From: Tipula vernalis
Lineage: Eukaryota; Arthropoda; Insecta; Diptera; Tipulidae
DNA: 64,000 nucleotides
Assembly (NCBI GenBank): GCA_958295665.1
Contig: OY282559.1
Coordinates: 253,885,461 to 253,949,460, forward strand
Reading direction: 5' to 3'
Shown here: in pieces, positions 30,223 through 42,294 of the stretch
Position numbering within the stretch: position 1 is the first letter of the stretch
Layout of the letters: the number at the start of each line of letters is the position of its first letter
The notes under the pieces: generated by a model
Database searches by the model: none
Told to the model about the DNA's origin: nothing
Seen by the model: the letters and a program-made list of their open reading frames with translations, nothing else
Made by a program: the position numbers and the translations under genes

Positions 30223-32900
30223 AAACCTTGCCAAACATATGAATTAATTTCGATTTCAAATTAATTGAGGTCAACGATTCTACTACTCTTCTAAATTAAA
30301 AAGTTTTCGCAGCGTTTAAATTAAAAAAAATTTTTGTCACACTCTAAAATTTCGTTTAGTTCAGAAATTTTAACAAGTTCAAGTGTTTCGAATTTGTAAT
30401 TTTCAAAATTAAAAGAAATTGACAAAATAATTTTTTGTATACTATCCTTTTGTAACTTAGTTTTATCAAATTCTGAAATATTTGGAAAATTTGATTTGAA
30501 TTTTTTTATATATAGAAGAAATTTTGTAATTTGAAACAATTTTTTCACTATACAAGACTAAAAAATCCACGATTATGATCAAATAAAATATTTCAAAAGA
30601 ACTTTCTAAACCTGTGATGACGGCATGTGTCTACTCATTTTGTTTCTATTCATCTTTTAACGTATTGAACATAACCTAGGGAACACGCATAATATAACCA
30701 TAAACAATTCTCACTCCATACATAAAACATTGATTTTTCTTATTTGTTTTCGTTTTGAGTGAAAGCAAATTTTATGAGCTGTCATAACAATTTTAATACA
30801 ATAAAATAGATTTGTAATTCTAAAGAGATCATTAGAAATTTGGTAATAAAATTATAAAGCAACAATTTAACGTTTCAAATAATACATATAACGCTACAAC
30901 CAAAATTATATAGAAAATGTTAACTTTCTACAGTTGCTCACATTTTTATATCTACATTCTTACATACTATACATTATGCTAATTTAAGTAAATCAATTCG
31001 AAATATGTTAAGGGAATATTGTTTGCATTTCATTCAGTGAGATGAACCATTTTAATAAAACGATTTACAGTACTTGTAATATGGGTCAAAATTATACTCG
31101 TTTTGTAGTTGTTCCTTTTCTTTTTCTCCATATAGGGGTGCAGTCCGTTTCGTAGACGTGTCGTTTAAAAAAATCGTCCAAAGATAGTCTCTTGCCGATC
31201 TGAAATCCAACATTCGACAAGAAAATGCCAACATTTCATTTCGGCCGAAACACTGTTCTACGCCCGAATGTGACCAAAGGTGAGCCGAAGGTTGAATCAA
31301 TCTTAGATGTGGCCATTTACCGTGTAATCATTTTAGGTTTACCCTATAAGTTAAATTTATTATTAGAAAGTCGATGTGTTGGACTTTGTTAAGTAACCGG
31401 TTTTGGTGGTATTATGCGATACAAAAAAAAAAATTAAAGACACAAGTCAGTTGATTTTGGATTTGTATTTATGCCCCGTTCGATTGGTGATTCCAAACTG
31501 CTGAATTGCCATTAGATTGTCATATTTTTGAAGCCTTCTGGTTTTCGCTTAGTGGACTGCAGTGTGGTATAAATCGTCGATGAAGTCTCTTGCCAGCCGA
31601 TTGGCTAATCCACAATTAGTTCTTCTTTACGAGAAAAAAGAATTGTGGACTTGCTGTTGCATTAGCGATACATACACTTTGAGGTTTTGGTGTTTGTCCG
31701 ACCTTAGTTTCTAATAGCGAATTTCTAAGGTTTGTTTTGGTTAATTTAAATTAGAATCAACTCTTTTTTAATTATAATCAATGTTTAGTGATTTTATCTT
31801 AATTTGTCAAATCCATTTATTATTTCTTAATTTTTTTTATTATTTAAACATATTTGTCCCAGTCCTCCACGAGATTCTGATTGTATTTCTTTTATATTTG
31901 ACTAAAACCATGAAAGACTAGTTAGAACAATCAGAAGAGTGCTGATGTTAGCAATTGGATCCGCAATAACCTGGACTTCGAAGGAATAATGATCTTTACA
32001 ATCGGGCATTATTTTTCATACCCACGCGCAAAACGAATTGTAATGATACCAACAAAAGAAATTATTCATTATTTTGAAGAATTTTCTTTTAGTTACTGAG
32101 TTATTCAAGAAAAAAAAAAATTGGTTCATTTAATTATTGGCCCACCCTTTAGCTGAGTTGCCTTTAAATAGTTTTAATGCCAATAGCTGATATTCTTCAA
32201 CTTTGGTTATAGTGTCCATCTGGAAGCTTCACTATGTTTACTATTGACATTATTAGTGAAGTGCTTATTATGTTACTCGAGCATGCCTTCATTGACGGTT
32301 CTGTAAGCAAAACCAATTCTCTGACAAACAATTCTTACTAAATCTTTCGAAAATCATCAAAGAAACAAGTGAACTGGGGCTTGCATTTCTAAGTGAAAAC
32401 TACAATAAGTATTGTTGTAATGGTTCAGTTTACCAACTGACCAAAAAGGAGTAACCAGCAGTAAGAAATTTATCAATAAATAAATTTGACGGAATTGAAC
32501 GGAGCGTTTGTAGTACAGTTGGTTATCAATAAACAATGTCCTTATTTCTCCTTATCTTTCTTACTGAATCGCTAGTTCCTTCCTAAGGTTTAGCAAGAAT
32601 ATTAAAATATGAATATTACTTGGTAAACCTTGAAGTGACCAAGAATATGGCTTTAGGTATTGGGGTATTTTCTCAAACTCTCGATTTTTTAATACTTTGG
32701 TAGCTTAATCGATCATGCCACCGAAAACAAAAAAGTTATGTAATAAATTGATTTTAAAGTGTACTTAAGTATAAAAATAAAAAACTTTTAAATGGTGGCT
32801 TATCTCTAAGAGAAAGTGTTTGCAAACAATCAATTTAGTGGTGCAATTCAACCGTAGACCATTTAACTTGAGCAGCAAAAAACACAGCACAAATTTGATT
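30223..32900. other. long stretch without recognisable genes
   Basis: AT-rich with short frames only. A modest GC-richer patch at about 31120-31290 has an 82-residue minus-strand frame without family resemblance. It could be part of a host exon, but nothing supports that. Confidence 0.35.
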
Positions 32901-33255
32901 AGTGGGGATAACTGTAAAATAATTTAGTCATGTTTCCTCCTTATAAACAAACAACTTGCTCCTGAAACAATTTCCTATCAATTTTTCATATTTACTCGTA
33001 GGTGAGTCAACTTTAATGATTTACGCTGTATAATACCAAAAAAAAAGACGATTTGTTAACTTGCTCGTAGGGTGTTACAGTGGGGATAACTGTAAAATAA
33101 TTTAGTCATGTTTCCTCCTTATAATCAAACAACTTGCTCCTGAAACAATTTCCTATCAATTTTTCATATTTACTCGTAGGTGAGTCAACTTTAATGATTT
33201 ACGCTGTATAATACTAAAAGAAGACGATTTGTTAACTTGCTCGTAGGGTGTTACA
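32901..33255. repeat. recent tandem duplication, two units of ~177 bp
   Basis: Unit 1 at 32901-33078 and unit 2 at 33079-33255. Each starts AGTGGGGATAACTG and ends GGGTGTTACA. They differ only at a few positions: one base in the AACAAACAA/AATCAAACAA area, a CC/CT change, and the length of an A-run. The near-identity points to a recent event. No ORF or known repeat type. Confidence 0.95.
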
Positions 33256-33662
33256 AGTAAATGTTCATACAATTTTTCCACTATAGTGTAAAACTTAACC
33301 CTGCATTTATTTAGTTTTATTTATTGCGGAATAGGCACATTATAATTGCATGACCAAAGTTTAATTCCCTATAACAAAATATCTATTCGCTTTAAGCTAG
33401 AGACATTTGAGGATATAAGTTTGTATTGTAAAACTTGGGTGGATATACTCAAAAATTTACTATCGAGCTCGACAAGTAACATCCAATAAGTTATGGAATA
33501 ATTAAATCTAATAACGCCGTAATGGAATAATTAGTTCCAAATTCTAATGATTTACCAAAAAAATAAAAATAAATCAATAAAATTAAATTTGATTGTAACG
33601 AATTGTTTAAACGTTTAACAAGTTACAAACAATTTCTTATTGTTTATAGAATGGTTACTACA
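33256..33662. other. no recognisable feature
   Basis: AT-rich spacer before the Tc1 element. Nothing seen. Confidence 0.4.
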
Positions 33663-33792
33663 TACAGTGCTGGGGAAAAAAAATTGGGCAAACATATTTT
33701 ATTACAAATTGGAGTCTTTTTTTGCTAAAATTACATAACTTTTAAAAGCAGTTGACTTAATGTTTTATTTTAAATAGATTTATGACTTTATG

Positions 33793-33836
33793 ACAAAATA
33801 TGCACTATTTATGAGTATAAATAGTGCATATTTTGT
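33793..33836 (+). promoter_or_regulatory. hairpin containing a TATA box upstream of the Tc1 transposase
   Basis: ACAAAATATGCACTATTTAT at 33793-33812 is exactly complementary to 33817-33836 across a 4-base loop. The right arm includes TATAAATAG, about 90 bases before the transposase ATG (33903). Copy 2 keeps the right arm (GAGTATAAATAGTG on its coding strand) but has lost the left arm at a rearrangement junction. A transposase promoter is plausible. Confidence 0.6.
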
Positions 33837-33902
33837 AAGATTAAGTTATTCTGTAGGTGATCCTAGTCAAATAAAGAATAAAGTGCAATTATAGTTAAAA
33901 AA

Positions 33903-34998
33903 ATGGGAAAAGTTAGTGAGCAGTGTAAAAGCAATACATATGTTGATTTTGGCGCGAGAAAATTTATCCACGCGTGAAATAGGTGAAAGATTAAACATTC
34001 GTAAAAGTAATGTCGCGTGGAATATTAAAAAAATGTGAGCGATGGACAGTACACAAAGAAAGAAAGGCTCTGGAAGGCTCAGAAAGACAACGCCAGTGGA
34101 AGATCATTTTTTAATATTACAATGTCGTCGGAACCGTTTTAAAACTTCATCGGACATAAGAGGGGATCTTGAGCGAGCAACGGGAAAATAAATTTCAGCC
34201 AGCTTAGTAAGAAAAAGACTTGTTAAAACTGGTTTGAGAGCACTTAAACCAGTCCAGAAGCCTGAGTTCACATTACGAGTGAAAAAAAAAACGTTTGCTA
34301 TTTGCCCAGGAGCATGTTTCTTGGGCTCAAGAGATGTGGAATGATGTGATTTTCTCCGATGAATCAAAATTCAAGCTGCATGTTGGACATGGAAGAATTC
34401 TCGTAAGGAGAGAATCTTGCGAGAGGCTTAGCAACGAATGTCTTTTAAGACTTCCACCGAAAAATGAAGTTATGGTCTGGGGATGCTTTTCTGGAAATGA
34501 AACCGGTCGATTGTGCTTCCTTAGTTCCAAAACTACAGCAGCTGTTTATCTGCAGGTCATACATAACGAAGCCTTCTGTGTTAAAGCTTTTTGGCGAGAC
34601 CTGCAAATTTATTTTTCAACAGGACAACGCTCCGTGCCATACCGCCAAAGTTGTGAGTTATTAATTTTGAATTGTAGATAGAAAAATTGGCTTTCAGATA
34701 AACATAAATAATTTGTTAAAAACTTGTTTTTTTATCTCTTCATTTAAAGGTAAAAAAGTACTTCGTAGTCAAAAATATCGATGTGTTGAGCTGGCCCCCG
34801 TACAGTCCAGACTTAAATCCCATAGAAAATATTTGGTCTATAATGAAGCTAGAAGGAGCAAGAAAGCGCCCAGAATCAATTCAGGCTTTGAAAAGTTTGT
34901 TGATGACGATTTGGGAATCCATATTCTACGACTTTGGAAAATTTATCAAATTCATCAAATTCAATGAATCAGAGGTGTATCGTGTATTTTTCCCGTAA
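33903..34998 (+). pseudogene. Tc1 transposase pseudogene with intron, copy 1
   Basis: DD34E transposase, cut-and-paste. HTH part (ARENLSTREIGERL in shifted frames, 33953-33992; TTPVEDHF near 34090), first Asp in DVIFSDESKFKLHVG (34337-34381), GCFSGNETGRL (34481-34513), second Asp in FQQDNAPCHTAK (about 34613-34649), and the third motif SPDLNPIENIW (34804-34836) with Glu. Frameshifts occur near 33935, 34038, 34190 and 34560. A 97-base GT-AG intron (34653-34749) lies between the second Asp and the Glu. Splicing it out gives 34 residues between them, as the family requires. Confidence 0.9.
34653..34749 (+). other. spliceosomal intron within the Tc1 transposase
   Basis: Starts GTGAGTTATT and ends CATTTAAAG. 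In-frame stops inside it, together with intact catalytic motifs on both sides, show that it must be removed to make a transposase. The same intron is present in copy 2 (60309-60412), so it belongs to the family and was not acquired by one copy. Confidence 0.88.
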
Positions 34999-35289
34999 TA
35001 AAAGCAAATGGCGATCCAACAAAATATTAATATTAAAGATAGAATTTCTATAAGAAAAAAAAGTTAAAAAATAAGTTTTTAATTTATTCCATTATTTTAA
35101 CTCCAATCAACGTATTTTGAATATTTTGGAATTTTTCGGGTTTTCCCCCTAAATTGCAGGTACATTAGGTCATACATGTATTTAAAATGAAACCATAAGC
35201 CGATTGCTTTCAAAAGTTTTGTAATTTTACCAAAAAAAGACCCCAATTTGTAATAAATTGTCCAATTTTTTTTCCCAGCACTGTATGTA

Positions 35290-35844
35290 CAGCCATGCAG
35301 CATTTGACTAAATTTGCGCTTCTTGAATTTAATAAATAGGGGGAACTATTTATACTTAACATATTTGTTGTTTAGTCGTGGACTAATATCGCTAATAAAA
35401 AGATTAAATTAATATCATATTAAGAAAGTGACAAAACCGGAACTATTTCTGTTATGTAATCTGTTACAATTCAGACATTTTTTTTAAATTTAAAATTAAT
35501 TAATTAATTCGTGTAACACATTTCAAAAATATTTATTAACTTCATATAAATTAAAATTAATGAAAATTGAAGACTAATTTAATTTGAAGCAATATTCAAC
35601 CTGCCCTAAGTAGTCTCTTTCGTACATATGATGTATTTAAAAAATAATCGCTTGTTGAGTCATTTCAACTAACCCCAATAACCGATTTTTACAAAATAGT
35701 TTTGATGAATAGCAAAATCAATTAAGTCAAACTGTCGATCGCAGATTATCTGAACAGTAAGTTTATTTACAATAAAGTGAACTACAAACTGTTATAAGTA
35801 CGTAGCAAAATTCAAGGAAGAAATTTTTATCGTTAAAATACTTA
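35290..35844. other. no recognisable feature
   Basis: AT-rich spacer, possibly 5' non-coding sequence of the exon candidate that follows. Confidence 0.35.
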
Positions 35845-35876
35845 GTGTGTATTGTATCTCAGATTGTTGACTTAAG

Positions 35877-36010
35877 CCAGCAATGCAAAAGTTTTCCGCT
35901 ATTGAATAAATATCATGTCACCAAAACTATTTTGCTAATTATTTCATTTGCTTTGCTTATATCAACATTTTTAACTGTAATCTTATATGTTAAAACTAGA
36001 GGTGAGTTAA
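35877..36010 (+). other. candidate host exon with membrane anchor and splice donor (weak)
   Basis: An open frame passes through a strongly hydrophobic segment (TILLIISFALLISTFLTVIL, about 35925-35984) and a basic stop-transfer-like VKTR, then meets GAG|GTGAGT at 36009-36015, a near-ideal splice donor. A TTAAG acceptor-like site lies at about 35872-35876. No in-frame ATG precedes, so it would be an internal exon, or the true start lies further 5'. This could encode a signal anchor. AT-rich DNA often gives hydrophobic frames, so this may be chance. Confidence 0.25.
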
Positions 36011-36063
36011 AATTCCACTGTATCTTTTTGTTGTTTTTGGTATTTTTTTTGTTTTATTTTTGA

Positions 36064-36491
36064 CGGGTAATTTAAACTGGTTTGGTGGAACTCTAAATTT
36101 TTTTGATTAGCTACTCGTATATCCGCGATAAATCAGTTTAATTTTTTTTTTGGAGATTCGTTAACGGTTAACAAATATTTCATAAATTTCTTGTTTTAAT
36201 TAATACGATTTTATGGTTCATAGAATTTTTTTTTAAAGGTTAATTTCGTTTGACCCTTACCCAATTTTACTCGTAAATGTGAATTGATATATCAACCAAA
36301 TTACATGACTTATATTTGTGAATTATTTCATTAACAATTATGTGAAACATTCACGGGCAGACAATATTATCGACACCTTTATTACTATTGGTTGATAATA
36401 AATTAGTTAGGCTCTACATGTACAATAAAGGAGTCATTTAGCTAATAAGTTTTATTAATACATCTAGATGCTAAAAATCAGTCGGTGAAGC
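36064..36491. other. no recognisable feature
   Basis: AT-rich. If the exon candidate at 35877 is real this would be its intron. Confidence 0.35.
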
Positions 36492-36492
36492 C

Positions 36493-37014
36493 CAGGCTTG
36501 CCAGATACATTTTTTTGAGAAATACGTATACACAAAAAAGTTAATATTTGGGGGGATTTTAAATAAATTAAAATTTTTAAATGTTTTAGAAGTTGTCTTT
36601 ATTACAAATTCGATATACCAAGCCTCATAATAGGGTCAGGAAGGCATTTTTGGCATTATCTTCAGTTTTCAAAAATTTCTAAAAAATAAGAGGAAACATC
36701 AGAGAATTTGTAACATTTACTTAGTACCTTACAATAAATTAGGTGCTACCTTTCTGAGTCCAGAAAAATGATTGTTAATGAAATCATTACTAGATTTGCA
36801 GAGTTAAACAAATGTACTTGTTTCAACTTCGTTACCTCGAGTTTCAGATTTGTTAATATTGGGTAAAGTGCAAAATTTTTTGATTTATATTTTTGAATAA
36901 TCAAAAATAATTACATTTGAGTATTTGTAAATTCTTAAAAAGACGTATAGGATAAATTAGGTAACGGAAAATACGTACTGTACGTATTGAATATGTATAC
37001 GTGGCAACCCTAGA
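36493..37014. mobile_element. possible hAT-like MITE (weak)
   Basis: Left edge AGGCTTGCCAGATAC and right edge GTATACGTGGCAACCCT form a short imperfect inverted repeat, with ATACGTATAC and GTACGTAT words inside each end. The terminal pattern resembles hAT-type ends. No convincing 8-bp TSD was found. No coding capacity. Confidence 0.35.
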
Positions 37015-37289
37015 GAATCCTCAGGGCGCAAATGTTTCTCAGATGTTGTGGTATCTTGAGAATGGCTTGTCCGAATTTTATTTTTTTTCCCGATCTATTT
37101 CTATGGTCAAGGCGGAAAATTGAAAAGCTTTTGAAACCTGTACGTCAAAAGGATCGAGTACCTGCTACTTGGATTAACCCAAGACCACGTAGTTATTAAC
37201 ACGTGGTATTACTACGTTGAGGATTGAGCTGACTATTGAAATAAGGGCTGAGCTAGAATAAGTTTAGTTGAGTTCTTGTACACATGTTG

Positions 37290-37530
37290 TTTTCAGTTTG
37301 TGTTAAAGGCTGATTTGAGGATTGAGGCGAGCAGAGGTTGAGTTGGAGTAGTTTTGTGTTGAGTTAGGGTTGGGTTGGGGTCGAGTTAAGGTTAAGTTGT
37401 AATTTAACTTGAGTTGTTTTGAGTTGAGTTCATGTATGCTTGCAGCTCCCGAATCTTGTTTATTTAGGGATTGGGTTGATCGTCGAATTTGGGGTTGAGT
37501 TGCGGGTTATGTTGGGATTGACGGAGTTGA
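37290..37530. repeat. degenerate GTTGAG/GGTTGA simple repeat
   Basis: Imperfect hexamer-like repeats rich in GTTGAGTT, GGGTTGGG and GTTAAG words over about 240 bases, with clear G/C strand skew. A decayed microsatellite just beyond the 3' end of the minus-strand PLE that follows. Confidence 0.6.
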
Positions 37531-37559
37531 ATGAGGGGTTCAGTTTCAGACTTATTTCG

Positions 37560-38660
37560 GGTGAGTTTTGTTTCTGCTTTTATAAAATAATTTTCTGACT
37601 ACATGACTTGTGTATCTTCTTTCCACACGATTTTTATTTTTCTCATCATTTATATAAGAAAAGGGGTTGTGTCGAACTTCTTTTTTATATAAAAAAGCGA
37701 GAACCACTAAATAAAAGAGGAAAGGAATTTGTCGGTCATCTGGTGTACGTGTGTCAGTGTAATTATGTTTTTCTGTCGTCAATCTATTCCTTCTAAACAT
37801 ACCTATCGCTCATTTTGTCGATTAAGTTCATGTTATATCCGTTTTTACTGCTATGTGTTTGTCCTGATAGTTCATCGGGATCGTGTTTAATCTGTTCATC
37901 GAAAAGTTGAACGTCGCCATCTTATATTGGTATGGGTGGTTAGATGATTTGTCTATGGGGCGCAACGTTTGCGTGGCTTTTCTGTTTATTTTGAATGTAT
38001 GTATGTTTGTTGTTAACACTTTTTATTGTTAAGTCTAAGAAATTAATGGATTTGTTTGTCTCTGATTCTAGAGCAACTTATTTGTTCGGATGTTTATGTT
38101 CTTGTCAAGATTGCTGAGTTGTCTCATTATACCGTTAAACACTATTAGAATATCGTCCACATATCTGTGCGTTGATTTTGAAAGTGGCTCATGTATACGT
38201 TAGCTAAGGCTGCTGATAGATGGTTATTCATTGGAAGTCCTTCAGTCTGTGAATAGAATTTGTTGTTGTGTTGAAAATAGTTTTGTTTTGTGATTGTTGT
38301 TATTAGAGTGATAATTTCGTCAATTTTTTCTTTCTTGTTTCCTTTTCTATAATAGTTCCTGGTTTATTTGAATAGTTTCGTGAGTTGGTACGTTTATATA
38401 TATGTATGTTAGTTATGTCGAATGATGTCAACTTCGCTGTAGGTTGTATATATACGTTGATTCTATTTTGTTGATTAGCTCAATGTTATTTCTGATTAAA
38501 TGATCGTTTTATAATTGTAGTATCGGTCTTATGATCACTTCTGGTTTGTGAATTTTTGGTAGTACTCTGATTTTTGGTGCCGTTGGTTTTATGGGTTTAA
38601 GTCATCTTTTTTGTACTGGGTTAAACAATATAGAACAGTTGTTAATCATTTTATTGATCG
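37560..38660 (-). mobile_element. Penelope-like element RT fragment, minus strand
   Basis: Minus strand, high to low: APKIRVLPKIHKPEVIIRPI (about 38582-38523), the RT entry block typical of PLEs. Then LTSFDITNI (about 38432-38406), a decayed EGLPM...LSAALANVYM block near 38245-38195, and NKSINFLDLTIKS near 38057-38020. RPIDKSSNHPYQYKMATFN (37960-37904) follows, the SNHP...K motif of PLE thumbs. Stops and frameshifts are common, and the catalytic YVDD has decayed. It is of a different subfamily from the PLEs at 2.8-4.7 kb. Confidence 0.78.
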
Positions 38661-38699
38661 TCTTGTGATATGAATTTGCTTGTTGGGTTTTCATGGCGT

Positions 38700-41580
38700 T
38701 CGACTAATTAATTCAAAATAATTATTTTGTCAAATTAATTTGAAAAATAATTATTTGACCTGTAGCATGCATGTGACTCGGTCGTCAAATTTTGCGAAAA
38801 GAAAAGGCTCAAGATCACCTCACAAGATCTACCTTCTGAAACAATCCCAGCATAAAAAAAATGGAAACCATTCGGTTTTCTTTAATATAAAAATTTAGCA
38901 AACTTTAACATCGATTACACAGCATTTTTTTCTGTTATTTTGTGTAAAACAATGTTACTTTTATTTGCGGGATCTTTTCCTAACCCAGCCGAAATATTTT
39001 CTCGCAGAATTGGCGATAAAGTATGTGTGCGGGAATAATTGTCATAATCGTTAGAATTTATTGTAATTCTGAACCAATTTTTTTCGAACTTCTACTGCTG
39101 GAATTTATTCATTCACCATTTCAATTTAAGCTTGTCGTGGCGAATCAAATTATGCATTTCATTATTAAAACCTTCGGCGATTATTATTAGATTTTTATTG
39201 TTTCTTAACAGCAATTACGTAAATATTCCACAAATTCCAAGAAAACGAGGTTTTCGTTTCATCTCATTTGTTCTTGCAGATCAGCAAGATTTCAAAATAA
39301 TTCGTTTTAAAGTACTTAATTTATAAACTGCTCATTTTCGTTAACCCATTCCAATTTCAACACATTTCCCTAAAATATTTCTTAGAAATAATCAGATGCG
39401 AAATTAACGAACAATCTGTTTACTTTTCATTTTGGTTACCATCTGTTAACAGTAAAAAAAATAATTATTTTGGTTGTTACAATAAGTAAGGCGCTTAATT
39501 GTTTTCTTATAATATAGCCAGTAAATTAAAGTAGGTTTCTTCCTTTTTGTTGTAGGGACAAAAGCGTAAAGAAACGGCACTGGAACTTTGTTTAACACAC
39601 TGTGTGGACAGCTTTTAAATGTCCAATCACATCGAAATGAGATTTTGCCAATTATGATATTCTTAGAAACAAGGTGTCGTTTGCTGTAATTGCTCCGGTA
39701 AACTTTCAATAAAATCAAGAACATATATCTTAGAATAATCTGAGAAAATATTTGTTTACTTGTTATATATGACAATGTTTTTCTTGATATTCGATTTAAG
39801 GATGGGGCACACCAAACGCCATGCGCATGTTCCACACAATCCACTTGTGATAAATATTTACTTTCAATTAAAATTTTCAAACATTTGAATGTTTTTATAG
39901 AAATTATTTATATTTTTGTTCACTACAGAATTTCCTATTAATATACATAAGCAAATTAATGTACATTTAAATTAACCGCGAACTTGCTTTTTGTGTTTCA
40001 GTATTTTATAGGTGAAAATTAATTAATTTTGTAATTTCATTTTCATTCATCAATCAAAGTAAGTAGTAAAATATTATTTTGAAATACTTAGGAGAACCCA
40101 CTTGATTTATGCTTACAGGATACCTAGCTATCTGTTGATTCATGTTCAAATTTAAAATGCTTTAACTGTGTTAAAAAAAATTAAATCGCAGATAGTAGTT
40201 TTGAGTCCATTTGAAAAAATCACAGGAGTATTACATAAACGGCAAAGGTAAGAATATGTGCAGTCGCAACATACGGTAAGTAAACAATAAAAGAGTAACG
40301 TAAAAGAAAATGAAAGTTGTTTTTTTTACTTCATCGCTTTAATAACCAAAATTGTAGAGAAACCAATTTTTAACGCAAACTGTAGAGTGTAATGAACTAC
40401 AATAAATACTTATTTTTAAATGTACAATGTTATCAGTATTATTTCCAAAAATACCATTTTCCTTTCTCTAAACATAATTTGATAACAGCCTTACATAAAT
40501 GTTTTATCAATAAAAGTACAGAGTTTATTATTGTGTCTGGCACGAATTGAAACGTTACATATCAATAATATATGGCATATGTGGGAAACACAAAAACTAC
40601 AACATGCATAAGCAACTTACATTGTTCTTTAATTATATAATAAACTATTATAATGTATTAACTTTTTGCAGTTAAGGAAATCATCAATTTTATTAATAAA
40701 AACTTCACTTGATTTAAATTCTACTTCATCAAAAACTTATTTTTTTAAAGAAACTTGTTCACCTTGAGAAGAAATATATTTTTTGTTTTCAGTATCACAA
40801 AAACTATTTTACACTCATCTAATATCACAGCACCTTTACTAATTTAAAACTTTAATGAACTTATATAAACTAATTATAAAAAAAAACATTAAAATATATA
40901 ATACCACTTTAATATTATTTAATTATTAGTATTTTACTAAAATTTAAAGTATTTTACGGTAACATGGTTTTAAACGTGTGTCAGCTACTACAAAATCAAA
41001 TAAAATAATATTATTGAACACAAAAAATGAGAATGAATGAAATTTGACTGATGGATGAATTTTTGGTGAGAGAGTTAATTGAGAGTAATAATTGGCACGT
41101 GCTCGCGAAGTCAGTAGAAAATGTGATAAAAACAAATTCACTTTCGATGAATTCTTGTATTATAATACCTTCTACGACATATAGCCTGGCGTGTCTTAAA
41201 TATAAGTAAATTGACGATATTTTGTGTAGATGGCATTACCTAAAGTTAATTATTTATTTAGTGGTGCTACCTACAGTATACAGTTATAACAGTTAAAAAA
41301 ACCATTTAATGTTTTAGTACTGTTTTATAAACTTACTGATAAGCTGAATAATCATTTTACTAATTTGACGCTTCATAAAATGTCAACAATACACTTGCTA
41401 TTCGTTTCCTTTAATGGCCATTGTTAAAATGAAAATTGTTCAGGATCATTGTAATCTAAACGACAAATAGAAAAATTGTAAATTTTATTGAAATTTAATT
41501 TGAATTATTATGGAAACTTATCTAACATAATTAATTTTCACAACCATAGTTTATATAATAATTTTTGTTTTAATTAGTTT
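38700..41580. other. 2.9-kb stretch without recognisable genes
   Basis: AT-rich. The longest frame (39880-39446, minus, 144 residues) shows no family resemblance, low complexity or domain. A small inverted repeat around TCAAAATAATTATTTTG lies at 38711. Nothing else supported. Confidence 0.35.
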
Positions 41581-41581
41581 A

Positions 41582-41752
41582 CCTGGGGTGTTGTAACCAT
41601 CACGTTTTTCGCTTCGATGCATTTTCGATAGAATAACGGTATTTTAGAACTAAATTGTTTTAAAATTTTATATTTTTAACAAAGCAGTACCGTTATTGTA
41701 TCGAAAATGCATCGAAGCGAAAAACGTGATGGTTACAACATCTTACCCCTGG
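41582..41752. repeat. palindromic MITE, about 171 bp
   Basis: Arms of about 55 bases: TGTTGTAACCATCACG, TTTTTCGCTTCGATGCAT and TTTCGATA...TAACGGTA match the reverse complement at 41685-41736 almost exactly. Outside the core, CCTGGGG and CCCCTGG also pair, with five extra bases on the right. The loop (about 60 bases) is T/A-rich. No coding capacity. Superfamily not assigned. Confidence 0.88.
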
Positions 41753-41756
41753 TGTT

Positions 41757-42294
41757 ATCACGCCATTGCCAGTCAGCGAGTTTATATAAATTTGACATTC
41801 AATCGAAGAACCATTCAACCGTAAAGTTATCGATATGCATTGTACAGGTATATGTTGGTCGCACTACCGTCTTCATTATTATCGATAGAGTGACTAACAA
41901 ATAATGCCAACTCCTTTTTAATATTATTTTTTATAATTCCTTACAGTTTAAGTATGTAGTGATTTTACCGCTTTTTTGTTTTATGGCCTTTCGCCGCTAC
42001 TTTAATTCACCAACAAGAAGAAAAGCTGCAAACAATTATCCCACATAAAAATTGGTCATTCGAACCGGATAATTCAAGAAAGATTCAATTTTTTGACGTG
42101 ATAACGTCTTCTGAAAGGCATGTTCAGAAAAGTGACACGAAATTTTGCCCTTGGTCGTGTGCGTGACCTTTAATTTAAATGTATGATTGCTTAGATTGTC
42201 CTAGGCTTCATGCCTCACGCATAATATTATCGCAATGACATCATCAGGCGGTGAGGAAAGCCGCGCCGCGGACCTCTGATTTCGAGCGATTTAA
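41757..42294. other. flank of the tandem array; 40-base match to 49345
   Basis: No gene. About 40 bases from TTCACCAACAAGAAGAAAAG (42007 on) match, with several differences, the stretch starting TTCACCAACAAGGAGAAGAG at about 49346. This could be a shared leader of the BEL/Pao copies that lie between them. Confidence 0.4.

Larger units (their letters stand above)
33665..35283 (+). mobile_element. full-length Tc1-like transposon, copy 1 (1,619 bp)
   Basis: Ends CAGTGCTGGG (33665) and CCCAGCACTG (35283) are inverted repeats that continue, with mismatches, for about 120 bases. They are flanked by TA at 33663-33664 and 35284-35285, the Tc1/mariner TSD. It holds one transposase gene, now broken. 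A second copy of the family lies at 59753-61701. Both ends are intact, so it could in principle be mobilised in trans. Confidence 0.94.

Noticed and set aside
34713..34967. 84-residue frame downstream of the Tc1 intron
   Set aside because: Out-of-frame shadow of the SPDLNPIENIW exon.
39446..39880. 144-residue minus-strand frame
   Set aside because: No family resemblance, no splice context and composition typical of random AT-rich DNA.
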